From Rhizobium rhizogenes NBRC 13257 (GTDB taxonomy: Bacteria; Pseudomonadota; Alphaproteobacteria; Rhizobiales; Rhizobiaceae): 64,000 bases of DNA. Position 1 is the stretch's first letter; every line of letters begins with the position of its first letter. The DNA is taken from assembly GCF_000696095.1 (NCBI RefSeq), contig NZ_BAYX01000002.1, positions 248,001 to 312,000 of the forward strand, in the 5' to 3' direction. The translations under genes and the position numbers were made by a program. Under the pieces are notes generated by a model that saw only the letters and a list, made by a program, of their open reading frames with translations, made no database searches and was not told the origin of the DNA. Of this stretch, positions 1-8,587 are shown one piece after another.

Positions 1-523
1 AGGCAAGGTGGCTCATGACCAGCACCGGCGCAAAGCTTGCCGGGCGGGAGACGTCGTCGGCAAGCGCCAGCGCATCCTCCATCGGCAGGCCGAGCCGGTT
101 GAAGCCGGTGTCGACCTGTAGCGCACAAGGGTAGTCGCCATAATCCGACAGCACCGACATCCAGAAGGTGAGCTGCTCTTCCGAGGCTATGACGGGAACG
201 AGATCGTTTTCGAAGAAGACGCGCTCCATGCCAGGCCAGATGCCGGAGAGCACGAAGATGCGTGCATCAGGAGCGTAGAGCCGCAATGTCGCGCCCTCAT
301 CGGCGGTCGCAACGAAGAAATCGCGGGCGCCGGCCAGATAGAGCGCCTCACCGACATCCTCGATCCCGAGCCCATAGGCGTCCGCCTTGACGACGGCTGA
401 GGTGCGGGCGCGTCCCGAGCGGTGCGCCATGTCGCGCCAGTTCTCGACAAGGGCGTCCAGATCGACCGTCAGCCGCAGGCCGGCAGCGGCGAAAGCGTCA
501 TTGTCGTCGAAACTATCTGTCAT
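1..523 (-). CDS. alr: Alanine racemase, N-terminal half (cut by window edge)
   Basis: Alanine racemase interconverts L- and D-alanine with pyridoxal phosphate and supplies D-alanine for peptidoglycan. About 174 codons are visible before the left edge, roughly half of a usual ~380-residue enzyme. The motif VVKADAYG, with Lys46 as the PLP-binding lysine, and a later VDTGFNRLG stretch are typical of the family. The ATG at 521-523 is preceded by AGGCGG and starts MTDSFDDND. It lies 113 bp downstream of dnaB on the same strand, with a hairpin in the gap that may uncouple the two genes. The dnaB-alr order is common in rhizobia. Confidence 0.93.
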   Translation of the reverse strand, partial: MTDSFDDNDAFAAAGLRLTVDLDALVENWRDMAHRSGRARTSAVVKADAYGLGIEDVGEALYLAGARDFFVATADEGATLRLYAPDARIFVLSGIWPGMERVFFENDLVPVIASEEQLTFWMSVLSDYGDYPCALQVDTGFNRLGLPMEDALALADDVSRPASFAPVLVMSHLA

Positions 524-538
524 GAAACCGCCTGAACG

Positions 539-570
539 AAAAATGGCCGGAGGGGACTGTTGCTCCGGCC
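539..570 (-). terminator. Hairpin with T-tract between dnaB and alr
   Basis: On the minus strand a perfect 8-bp stem (GGCCGGAG / CTCCGGCC, 10-nt loop) is followed by ATTTTTC. It fits an intrinsic terminator for dnaB. The alr start codon lies only about 15 nt past the T-tract, so it could also act as an attenuator for alr. Confidence 0.75.
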
Positions 571-636
571 AGGATAGTGATCATCGCTGCAAAGAGAAAG
601 TGCTGCACTGCACATATGTGCCGTGAGCGACCGTCA

Positions 637-2133
637 TCAATGCTCCTCGTAGGGGGAGAAGGATGGGTCGGCGAGGTCGGCGAAGCGGGTGAATTCCGAC
701 TGGAAGGCGAGCTTCACCGTACCGGTCGGCCCGTGGCGCTGTTTGGCGATAATGACATCGGCCGTGCCCTTCACCTTTTCGAACAGGGCTTCCCATTCGG
801 CGTATTTCGGATCGGCCGGATCGCGTGGTTCGGAGTTCTTGACATAATACTCTTCACGGAACACGAAAAGCACCACGTCGGCGTCCTGCTCGATCGAGCC
901 GGATTCGCGAAGGTCAGACAGCTGCGGCCGCTTGTCGTCGCGGCTTTCGACCGCGCGCGAGAGCTGAGAGAGTGCGACGATAGGAACGTTCAGTTCCTTG
1001 CCGAGCGCCTTCAGGCCGGTGGTGATCTGGGTGATTTCCTGGACGCGGTTCTCGTTCGATTTCCCCGAGCCGGTCATCAGCTGAACGTAGTCGACCACGA
1101 GAACATCGAGGCCGCGCTGTCGCTTCAGGCGCCGCGCGCGGGCAGACAGCTGGGCGATGGAGATACCGCCGGTCTGGTCGATGAAAAGCGGCACCTTCTG
1201 CATCATCATCGAGCAGGCGACCAGCTTTTCGAAATCGGCATCGTTGATGTCGCCGCGGCGGATCTTCGACGAGGAGACTTCCGTCTGCTCGGAGATGATA
1301 CGGGTGGCGAGCTGTTCGGACGACATTTCCAGCGAGTAGAAGCCGACAACGCCGCCGTTCTTCGCCTTGGTGGAGCCGTCCGGCTGCACTTCGCCTTCGA
1401 AGGCGGCGGCGATGTTATAGGCGATGTTGGTGGCAAGCGATGTCTTGCCCATGCCGGGACGTCCGGCGAGGATGATCAAGTCAGAGCGCTGCAGGCCGCC
1501 CATCTTGCTGTCGAGCGAATGAATGCCGGTGGAAATGCCCGACAGGCCGCCATCGCGTTCCTTGGCGACGGCCGCCATGTCGATCGCCAGCGCTACCGCG
1601 TCGTTGAAGGCTTGGAAGCCGCCGTCGTAGCGGCCGTTTTCGGCAAGCTCGAACAGCCGGCGCTCGGTGTCCTCGATTTGGCTCTGCGGCGGCATGTCGA
1701 GCGGTGCGTCATAGGCGATGTTGACCACGTCCTCGCCGATGGTGATCAGCGCGCGGCGCAGGGCAAGGTCATAGATGGCGCGGCCGTAGTCCTCGGCATT
1801 GATGATCGACACGGCTTCGGTGGCGAGGCGGGCAAGATATTGCGCTACGGTCATGTCGCCGACCTTGTCGTCGGCCGGCAGGAAGGTCTTGATCGTCACC
1901 GGATTGGCGGTCTTGCCCATGCGGATGATGTCGCCCGCCACTTCGTAGATCTTCCGATGCAGCGGCTCATAGAGATGGATGGGCTTCAGGAAGTCGGAGA
2001 CACGGTAATAGGCGTCATTGTTGACGAGAATGGCGCCGAGCAGGGCCTGCTCCGCCTCGATATTGTTCGGCGCCTCGCGGTAATGCGCTTCGGCGGGAGC
2101 AATGGCGGCAATGTTGCGCGCAGCTTCGTTCAT
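637..2133 (-). CDS. dnaB: Replicative DNA helicase DnaB
   Basis: DnaB is the hexameric 5'-3' helicase that unwinds DNA at the replication fork. The 498-residue product has the normal length. The N-terminal helicase-loader/primase-interaction domain spans roughly residues 20-125. The RecA-type ATPase follows with Walker A GRPGMGKT at residues 224-231, Walker B around VVDYVQLM, and the DnaB motif LSQLSRAVESRDDKRPQLSD. The product starts MNEAARNIAA. It is on the same strand as rplI but separated from it by the plus-strand efflux genes at 2.5-5.7 kb, a set inserted into the common rplI-dnaB order. Confidence 0.97.
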   Translation of the reverse strand: MNEAARNIAAIAPAEAHYREAPNNIEAEQALLGAILVNNDAYYRVSDFLKPIHLYEPLHRKIYEVAGDIIRMGKTANPVTIKTFLPADDKVGDMTVAQYLARLATEAVSIINAEDYGRAIYDLALRRALITIGEDVVNIAYDAPLDMPPQSQIEDTERRLFELAENGRYDGGFQAFNDAVALAIDMAAVAKERDGGLSGISTGIHSLDSKMGGLQRSDLIILAGRPGMGKTSLATNIAYNIAAAFEGEVQPDGSTKAKNGGVVGFYSLEMSSEQLATRIISEQTEVSSSKIRRGDINDADFEKLVACSMMMQKVPLFIDQTGGISIAQLSARARRLKRQRGLDVLVVDYVQLMTGSGKSNENRVQEITQITTGLKALGKELNVPIVALSQLSRAVESRDDKRPQLSDLRESGSIEQDADVVLFVFREEYYVKNSEPRDPADPKYAEWEALFEKVKGTADVIIAKQRHGPTGTVKLAFQSEFTRFADLADPSFSPYEEH

Positions 2134-2476
2134 TTTCCGTCTCTTCGTCTCTTGGTGTGCCGAATGGTTTGCGACGTTCCGGTGTCACGGTCAATTGCAG
2201 AAGAGCGTTGGCGTGGTGCGCGAGACGAATTCGCTCGCGCTATTCACGTTGTTCCACTCATCCACAGGGACAAACTCTCCGCAGTAAAAAAGTCTTTGTC
2301 GCTGGCTTGCAATGGAATTGCCGACGCGCGAATCACTTATGCAGAATGTCTGACGATGATTTTAACTCAGCCCGCCCCGGCATACATCGGTAAACTGGCG
2401 GTCGCCCTTGTAAAAATGAAAAAATCCAGCTATTTCCTAGAAATAGGGTAGGTTTTTAATCATATAAAGTAGGTAT
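2134..2476. other. Divergent intergenic region, dnaB / marR
   Basis: This 343-bp gap separates the divergent dnaB and MarR genes and must hold both promoters. The right third (about 2310-2476) is noticeably AT-rich. It contains the 17-bp palindrome at 2430-2446 and two copies of GTAGGT just before the MarR start. I see no convincing small gene in it. Confidence 0.7.
2430..2446. promoter_or_regulatory. Candidate MarR operator (perfect palindrome)
   Basis: CTATTTC-cta-GAAATAG is a perfect 7-bp inverted repeat with a 3-bp centre, 31 bp before the MarR start codon. Size, symmetry and position match autoregulatory MarR operators. A possible -35 (TTGTAA, 2408-2413) would place the -10 inside the palindrome. 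Confidence 0.6.
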
Positions 2477-2920
2477 ATGCCGGGTCAGCCACAACGCCGA
2501 GAAATCTTCGACGAGCTTTCCGCTTTTAATCGGAAGCTTAGGGCGGCGTTCGACAGCCTGGTGCGCGAGCATGGAATGACATTGGCGAGAGCCCGGGTCT
2601 TCCATAAGCTGTCGCGCCGTGATGGTATCAATCAGCGGGAACTCGCCGACGAGCTCGAGCTTGAGACCCCGACACTGGTCCGCATTCTCGACGCCATGGA
2701 GGCGCAGACTTTCATCGAGCGTCGCGCTGTGCCGTCGGATCGGCGCGCCAAGCAGATTTTCATGACGGAATCCGGAAAACTCGTGGCCGCCGAAGTGGAG
2801 GCTCTTGCCAGCGGCGTGCGGGCGGATATCTTGCAGGGAATTCCGGACGAGGATATCGGCATGGCTCTCAAGGTCATCCGTGCCATGACTGCAAATCTGC
2901 AGAATGTGGGCAAGTCATGA
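2477..2920 (+). CDS. MarR family transcriptional regulator
   Basis: A 147-residue winged-helix regulator, the usual MarR length. The recognition region runs about residues 45-105, with QRELADELELETPTLVRILD as the helix-turn-helix and SDRRAK in the wing. MarR proteins usually repress a neighbouring efflux or stress gene and release DNA on binding a small aromatic ligand. The ATG at 2477 follows AGTAGG, and the stop is 8 bp before the MFS gene, so regulator and exporter are almost certainly cotranscribed. The ligand cannot be read from the sequence. Confidence 0.92.
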   Translation: MPGQPQRREIFDELSAFNRKLRAAFDSLVREHGMTLARARVFHKLSRRDGINQRELADELELETPTLVRILDAMEAQTFIERRAVPSDRRAKQIFMTESGKLVAAEVEALASGVRADILQGIPDEDIGMALKVIRAMTANLQNVGKS

Positions 2921-2928
2921 GGTGACGT

Positions 2929-4587
2929 ATGAGCGGTGAGCCAGGCCCGATCGCAAATGCGAAAGCCACCGCCGCCGCACCTGCTGTTCAAGCTGCTCCA
3001 CCGCCCATGCCCGGCTGGAAGATGCTGCTCTACATCGCTGCATCCGTCATGTTCTTCCTGACGCAGGGCCTCGGTCTCAATCTCGCTCTTGCCAATCTCA
3101 CCCAGATCCAAGGTTCGATCGCTGCGACGACCACCGAATCGGTATGGTTGTCGGCCGCCTATATGGCGCCGAACGTCAGTCTCGCCATCGCGCTGGTGAA
3201 GATCCGCATGCAGTATGGCGTGCGCAATTTCGCCGAGGTCAGCATTATCGGCTTCGTCGTCGCCTCGCTGCTCAATCTCTTCGTCTCCGACCTGCAATCG
3301 GCCATCGTCGTCCGCTTTCTGAGCGGCATTGCCGCGGCACCGCTTTCGACGCTCGGCTTTCTCTACATGCTGGAAGCCTTCGAACCGGCGAAGAAGATGA
3401 CCATCGGCGTCAGCCTGGCGATGATGAACACATTGCTGGCCGCACCCATCACGCGCCTCGTCTCGCCGTCGTTGCTCGACTACGGTGAATGGCGCGGGCT
3501 CTATACGCTGGAAATGGCACTGGCGCTGCTGGTCATGCCGATCATCTATCTGCTGCCGCTGACGCCGCCGCCGCGCGTAAAGGTTATCGTCTTCGGGGAT
3601 ATCATCAGCTATCTGCTGATCGCCATCGGTTTCGGCTGTCTGGCTGTCGTTCTCTCCGTCGGGCGGCTTTACTGGTGGTTGGAAGTGCCCTGGCTTGGCG
3701 TGCTGTTGGCGATCAGTATCGCCAGCCTGACGCTCGCCGCCGTCATAGAGCTGCGCAGGGCGACGCCGCTGATCGACGTCCGCTGGCTGCTCAGTCCGGC
3801 AATCCTGCATCTGACCGGCATTCTTCTGCTCTTTCGCATCATCTTCGGCGAGCAGAGTGCGATCATCATGACGTTCTATCAGAATGCCGTTGGCCTGCTC
3901 TATGACCAGCTCTCGATGCTCTATTGGATCATCCTGGTTTTCACGATTTTCGGCGGCCTCGTCTGCACGGTGCTGATGCGCTATGGGCTGAGCTGGCAGA
4001 TCCAGTTTGCAGCGCTCGTCATGATGGCGGCGGGCGCCTTCATGGATGCGCAGGTCACCACGTTGACCCGGCCCGAGCAGATGTTTCTCAGCCAGGCGCT
4101 GGTCGCGGCGGGAGCGGCTCTTTTCCTGCCGCCTTCCATGTCCGAGGGCTTCAAGGCGGCCTTTTCGAAAGGTCCGCCTTATCTGGTGACCTTCTTCGTG
4201 GTCTTCACCTTCACGCAGAGTATCGGCGGCCTGATCGCCTCGGCATTCTATGGAACGCTGATCGTTATCCGCGAAAAATTTCATTCCGCCGTACTGACCG
4301 AGCGCGTGCTGCTGACCGATCCGCATGTTGCCCAGCGTGTCAGCCAGCTTTCATCATCCTACGGCAAGGTGATCGGCGACAGCGCGCTCTTGAAGGGCGA
4401 GGGTTTGGCGCTGCTCGGTGCGCAGGTTACCCGCGAGGCCAATACGCTCGCCTATGCCGATGCTTTCCTGGTTGCCGGCGTAATCGCCGTCGTATCGCTT
4501 GCCGGACTTTCGCTGCATGTATTCTACCGCTTCATCAAGGCGCGGCTGGCCGACAATCGGCCGCAGACCGTAGCATCCAACCCCTGA
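2929..4587 (+). CDS. MFS efflux transporter, EmrB/DHA2-like
   Basis: A 552-residue polytopic inner-membrane protein with about 14 hydrophobic segments, the size and layout of the drug:H+ antiporter-2 branch. These exporters work with a periplasmic HlyD/EmrA-type adaptor, and such a gene follows 17 bp downstream. The N-terminal ~30 residues are Ala/Pro-rich and precede the first membrane segment. The ATG at 2929 is preceded by GAGGTG. It sits between the MarR regulator and the adaptor as a marR-emrB-emrA style set. Substrate is unknown. If the adaptor frameshift is real, the pump may not work. Confidence 0.88.
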   Translation: MSGEPGPIANAKATAAAPAVQAAPPPMPGWKMLLYIAASVMFFLTQGLGLNLALANLTQIQGSIAATTTESVWLSAAYMAPNVSLAIALVKIRMQYGVRNFAEVSIIGFVVASLLNLFVSDLQSAIVVRFLSGIAAAPLSTLGFLYMLEAFEPAKKMTIGVSLAMMNTLLAAPITRLVSPSLLDYGEWRGLYTLEMALALLVMPIIYLLPLTPPPRVKVIVFGDIISYLLIAIGFGCLAVVLSVGRLYWWLEVPWLGVLLAISIASLTLAAVIELRRATPLIDVRWLLSPAILHLTGILLLFRIIFGEQSAIIMTFYQNAVGLLYDQLSMLYWIILVFTIFGGLVCTVLMRYGLSWQIQFAALVMMAAGAFMDAQVTTLTRPEQMFLSQALVAAGAALFLPPSMSEGFKAAFSKGPPYLVTFFVVFTFTQSIGGLIASAFYGTLIVIREKFHSAVLTERVLLTDPHVAQRVSQLSSSYGKVIGDSALLKGEGLALLGAQVTREANTLAYADAFLVAGVIAVVSLAGLSLHVFYRFIKARLADNRPQTVASNP

Positions 4588-4604
4588 GGATATGAAATAG
4601 CGCC

Positions 4605-5668
4605 ATGTCGAGGCTCGTTCGCTCCCCCATCGAAGTCATTGCCGTTCTTGCCGGTGTCGGCGGCGTCATGCTGGTGCTTTATGCCTGGCATCTGCCGCCC
4701 TTCAAAAGCTCTGTCGAGACGACCGACGATGCCTATGTCAAAGGCTATGTCACCACCATCAGCCCGCAGGTCAGCGGCTATATCACCGATGTCCCGATCA
4801 AGGACTACAAGCTCGTCAAGCAGGGCGAGGTGCTGACCAAGATCGACGACCGCATCTATCAGCAGAAGGTGGCGCAGCGCGCGCGACGCTGGCCGGCCAG
4901 AAGGCGGCGCTTGCCAATTCGCAGCAGCAGGAGCAAGCCGCCAAGGCCGGCATCGCCTCCAGCCAGGCGCAGATCGACAGCGCCAATGCCGCGCTGAAGC
5001 GTGCACAGCTTGCTGCAGATCGCGTCACGACGCTGGTGGCCAAGGGCGTGTCCACGACAAGTGATTCCGAGCAGGCACAGGCGACGCTGCAACAGGCGCA
5101 GGCATCGGTCAACCAGGCGAAGGCGGCCCTTGACGTATCGCAGCAGAACCTCACGACGATCATCGTCAACCGCGCCTCGCTGGAGGCCGGCGTCAGCGGC
5201 GCGGAAGCGGCCGTGCAGCTTGCCGAGATCGATCTTCAGAACGCGACCATCGTCGCACCGCAGGACGGGCGTGTCGGAGAAGTCGGCGTGCGCCTCGGCC
5301 AATATGTGACCGCTGGAACGCAGCTCATGGGTCTCGTGCCCAAGGATATCTGGGTGATCGCCAATTTCAAGGAAACCCAGCTCGACGGTATGAAGATCGA
5401 TCAGCCCGCGACGATCTCGGTCGACGCGCTCGGCCACCGCCAGCTCAAGGGTCACGTCCAGCGCTTCTCGCCGGCGGCGGGCTCGGAATTCGCCGTCATC
5501 AAGCCTGACAACGCGACCGGCAATTTCACCAAGGTCGCGCAGCGCATCGGCGTCAGGATCAAGATCGACAAGGATCAACCGCTGGCGGATGATCTGGCAC
5601 CGGGCATGTCGGTCGTTGTCTCGATCGACAAGGACTCCCAGCCGGAGGTTGGTGTCAACGACGACTGA
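4605..5668 (+). pseudogene. HlyD/EmrA-family membrane fusion protein, frameshifted
   Basis: The upstream frame (4605-4997) gives a membrane anchor and the first half of the lipoyl-like domain (TTDDAYVKGYVTTISPQVSG ... DYKLVKQGEVLTKIDDR). After VAQ near 4877 it turns into out-of-family Arg-rich sequence. The real continuation (ATLAGQKAALANSQQQEQAA, the coiled-coil hairpin, then the second lipoyl half and beta-barrel up to residue ~354) is in the frame one base earlier. Adding one G in the run CAGCGCGCGCGACG (4875-4888) restores a 354-residue EmrA-like protein. It is a one-base deletion, either a true mutation or a sequencing/assembly error in a GC repeat. Confidence 0.88.
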
Positions 5669-5718
5669 AGCAATTCCGGGAAACGTACGTTGGCCCGGCT
5701 TCTATGGCCGCAAAGAAG

Positions 5719-5748
5719 AAAAGCCCGGATCGTGAGATCCGGGCTTTT
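5719..5748. terminator. Bidirectional intrinsic terminator
   Basis: A perfect 13-bp stem, AAAAGCCCGGATC / GATCCGGGCTTTT, with a GTGA loop. It lies between the convergent HlyD-type gene and rplI and has A/T tracts on both sides, so it can end both transcripts. Confidence 0.93.
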
Positions 5749-5772
5749 CGATATCCAGCGAGGGGCTGGAAA

Positions 5773-6354
5773 TTATGCGTCGTCGTCTTCGGCGTTGCCG
5801 TCGGCTTCCGGATCGAAGAAGTCTTCCGGACGCAGGGCATCTTCGTCGATGCCGTAGATGGCGTCAGCGGAGGTGAGGGTTTCGCCCTTGGTCTGACGTT
5901 CGGCTTCTTCAGCAGAACGGGCAACGTTGAGCTCGACGGTGATTTCGACTTCAGCATGAAGCCCGATCGCAACGGCGTGCAGGCCGATGGCCTTGATCGG
6001 CGTGTTCATGTGAACCTGGCTACGGCCGATGTTGAAGCCTTCAGCAGCGAGGATTTCAACGACGTCACGGGCAGCGACCGAACCGTAGAGCTGGCCGGTT
6101 TCGCCAGCCGAGCGAACGACGATGAAGGACTTGCCGCCGAGAACGTCGGCAACCTTCTGGGCTTCGCTCTTGCGCTCAAGGTTACGGGCTTCGAGCGTTG
6201 CACGCTCAGCTTCGAAACGGGTCTTGTTGGCGGCGTTGGCGCGGAGCGCCTTGCCGAGCGGCAGCAGGTAGTTACGGGCAAAGCCGTCGCGAACCTTAAC
6301 CACTTCGCCCATCTGGCCGAGCTTGGAGATGCGCTCCAGGAGAATGACTTCCAT
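5773..6354 (-). CDS. rplI: 50S ribosomal protein L9
   Basis: L9 binds 23S rRNA and restrains ribosome movement on mRNA. The product starts [19 protein letters not shown] and keeps the [14 protein letters not shown] motif, the long central helix and the C-terminal domain. At 193 residues it is longer than the ~150 of E. coli because of an acidic tail ([20 protein letters not shown]). The open frame runs further upstream to 6798, but the ATG at 6354 has AAAGGA before it and matches the family start. It is the last gene of rpsF-rpsR-DUF2232-rplI, 20 bp after the membrane protein gene. Confidence 0.97.
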
Positions 6355-6374
6355 TTTAGTGTTCCTTTCAGATG

Positions 6375-7358
6375 TCAGATTTTCGTGTCTGGTTGTTTGG
6401 GTATTTCGGCATTCTTGTTCGGGGTGAGCGCGATCGCCTTGCGCGTATCGTAGAGCCCGAGAACAAGGATGATGAAGAGCGGCACCGTCAGCATCAGCGA
6501 CGTCAGGTAGCAGAGGATCAGCACGGGAATGCGCCAGTCCTTGCCACGCGTGCGATAATGCAGCGAAGCGAAGCCGGAAACGATAAAGCCGGCGCCGAAG
6601 GCGCCAAGCGTGGCGGCGCCGATCAAGGCCGGGATGCCGCCGAAGAACATGGCGACAACAGCCGCGAGAAAGACGAAGATCGCGTTGCGGTTCATGCGCA
6701 GCGCAGAGGGAATGTCCTCGCGCGGGCGCAGGTTGCGGCTGGAGGCTGCGACGATGCGGATGGCCATGTAGTAGGCGGCCAGCAGCATCATGACCCAAAT
6801 CATGCCCCAGACGAGGGGAATGGCGTAGAGCATCAGCGACTTGGTCTTGTCGATCACCGCCGGATTGAGCTGAAGCTCGGGCTGCGGCTGCTGGTTCATG
6901 ACGCTGACATAGGCATCGACCACCTGACCGACGAGATCGGCGTTGTAGCCCATGATCGCGCCGACGATGACGATGACGGCGGCGGCAAGGCCGCAGAGAT
7001 GCAGCATGATGTCCGAGAGCGGATACCAGGCCGTCAGATGCTCGGGGCCGCCGAGTTCGGAGGCGGGACGTGCGAGATTGGCCAGGTGGCTGAGCCAGGC
7101 CGGCACCAGCGCCATGAGTACGGCGAAAAGCCCGAAGGACGGCGACTGGCCGACCGCGCCGACAATGCCGGCCGTAACGACGGCGGTGATGACGGCAATG
7201 TTGCCCCAGCCGAGGCCGACAATGAGAATAGGGAGGGCGGAGAGCGCGCCAAATAGGATGAACAGCAACGGCTGTACCGTCGCGCCATACACGAGTAAGG
7301 CAGCGGTAAAACCGGCGAGGGCGCCGATAGCCAGCACTTTAGCGTTCAAATTTTTCAC
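6375..7358 (-). CDS. DUF2232 family integral membrane protein
   Basis: A 327-residue inner-membrane protein with about eight hydrophobic segments, matching the DUF2232 proteins that sit between rpsR and rplI in rhizobia. The function is not established. I chose the GTG at 7358 ([17 protein letters not shown]) because AGGA lies at the right distance and the preceding 24 codons look non-coding. An ATG at 7430 in the same frame is the alternative. The C-terminus runs hydrophilic after the last membrane span ([17 protein letters not shown]). The gene is 20 bp before rplI and so shares its message. Confidence 0.85.
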
Positions 7359-7472
7359 GTCGCTGTCCTGCTTCGTATGAGCAGTTAGAGGATGCTTCCG
7401 ACACTCTGGTCCAAAAGCCGTCCCCAACATGGGGTTTAGAGTTCCGATCCGCGCCCACCGCGAAAGGGAGAA

Positions 7473-7494
7473 GGGAAGGCACGAATGCCTTCCC
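7473..7494 (-). terminator. Hairpin downstream of rpsR
   Basis: GGGAAGGCA-cgaa-TGCCTTCCC forms a perfect 9-bp stem about 25 bp after the rpsR stop, followed on the minus strand by a pyrimidine-rich stretch. It may partly terminate or stabilise the rpsF-rpsR message ahead of the DUF2232 gene. Confidence 0.65.
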
Positions 7495-7519
7495 TCAAAT
7501 CATGCAGCGTCGGCTTGAA

Positions 7520-7768
7520 TTAAGCGACGACGTAAGGCAGCAGGCCGAGGAAACGGGCGCGCTTGATCGCCTGGGCGAGTTCGCGCTGCTTCTTCTGGGA
7601 AACGGCCGTGATGCGGGACGGAACGATCTTGCCACGCTCGGAAATGTAGCGCTGCAGGAGACGGACGTCCTTGTAGTCGATGCGCGGCGCATTGGCGCCC
7701 GAGAACGGGCAGGTCTTGCGGCGGCGATGGAACGGACGGCGAACCGGTGCGGAGGAAACTTCAGACAT
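7520..7768 (-). CDS. rpsR: 30S ribosomal protein S18
   Basis: S18 is a small basic protein that pairs with S6 on the platform of the 30S subunit. The 82-residue product has the family signature [32 protein letters not shown] and ends LGLLPYVVA. It begins [17 protein letters not shown], and the stop of rpsF is 13 bp upstream, so the two partner proteins are made from one message. Length and sequence are ordinary for Rhizobiaceae. Confidence 0.98.
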   Translation of the reverse strand: MSEVSSAPVRRPFHRRRKTCPFSGANAPRIDYKDVRLLQRYISERGKIVPSRITAVSQKKQRELAQAIKRARFLGLLPYVVA

Positions 7769-7781
7769 TTCTCAAATCTCC

Positions 7782-8234
7782 TTATACGCGATCTTCGCGC
7801 GGACGGCGCGGACGGTCTTCACGATCACCACGGTCCGGGCGCGGACCACGATCACGGTCGCCGAAGCTGCGCTCCGGACGGTCGCCATCGCGGCGCGGAC
7901 GGTCGTCGCGGTCGCGCTTCTGCATCATCGCAGACGGGCCTTCTTCGTGCTTTTCAACAGCGATCGTCATGTAACGCAGGACGTCTTCGCTGATACGCAT
8001 CTGACGTTCCATTTCGTGGACGGCAGCGGCCGGTGCATCGATGTCCATCAGGGCGTAATGAGCCTTGCGGTTCTTCTTGATGCGATAGGTAAGGGACTTG
8101 AGGCCCCAGTTTTCGATACGCCCGACTTTACCGCCGTTAGCTTCGATAACACCCTTGTACTGTTCTACGAGGGCATCGACCTGCTGTGCGGAAATATCCT
8201 GTCGGGCAAGGAATACATGTTCGTAAAGAGCCAT
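7782..8234 (-). CDS. rpsF: 30S ribosomal protein S6, with charged tail
   Basis: S6 forms a heterodimer with S18 on the 30S platform. The first ~94 residues ([20 protein letters not shown] onward) are the canonical alpha/beta fold. Residues 95-150 are a low-complexity tail dominated by Arg and Asp (for example [19 protein letters not shown]), making the protein 150 residues instead of about 95-135. E. coli S6 carries a different, Glu-based tail. It is the first gene of the ribosomal operon, with a promoter candidate about 220 bp upstream. Confidence 0.97.
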
Positions 8235-8587
8235 GATAGCTTCGCCTTTCTTGCGTTGATCTGCACCCGGGCTCTAGCGGCTAAGCCTCAACGACTGCTC
8301 CTGAGAGGGATAACCCCAAGCAAGAAAAGCGTTTCCGAGACGGTCGAGAGCGGAGACACGGGAGGCTGGAACGCTTCCGTTCCGACGATCTTCCCAAAGG
8401 AAAACCGGCCCTCCGTTCAGCCACCAGCCAGAAGACCGGGTTGCGAACACGGCGGCTTATACGGATTTTTGCGGGAAAGGCAAGGGGAGGCCAAGAGTGA
8501 AACACATTTGGCTACGTGTTGGTGCCGCTTGTGAAACGATAGCAGCTATGGAATTCATGCTGATGGGGTAGTGCAGGGGGTGGGTTC
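8235..8587. other. Intergenic region, rpsF leader and divergent promoter
   Basis: A 353-bp gap between rpsF (minus) and the secreted ClpP-like gene (plus). Nothing in it looks coding. From the likely rpsF promoter at 8456-8483 the operon would have an untranslated leader of about 215 nt, long enough for a regulatory structure, but I cannot assign one by eye. Confidence 0.6.
8456..8483 (-). promoter_or_regulatory. Candidate sigma-70 promoter for rpsF operon
   Basis: On the minus strand TTGCCT and TATAAG are separated by 16 bp, close to the rhizobial housekeeping pattern TTGAC-N17-CTATAT. It is the best match in the leader region. The assignment is by eye. Confidence 0.5.

Noticed and set aside
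577..2451. A 624-codon frame on plus, opposite dnaB
   Set aside because: Antisense shadow: the minus frame encodes an unambiguous DnaB helicase with Walker motifs.
2632..4326. A 564-codon frame on minus, opposite the MFS gene
   Set aside because: Its product is charged and repetitive with no family features, while the plus frame shows membrane segments and MarR/MFS coupling.
4869..4890. Programmed -1 frameshifting in the HlyD-type gene
   Set aside because: There is no slippery heptamer or downstream pseudoknot-like stem that I can see, and HlyD proteins are not known to use recoding. A one-base deletion explains it more simply.
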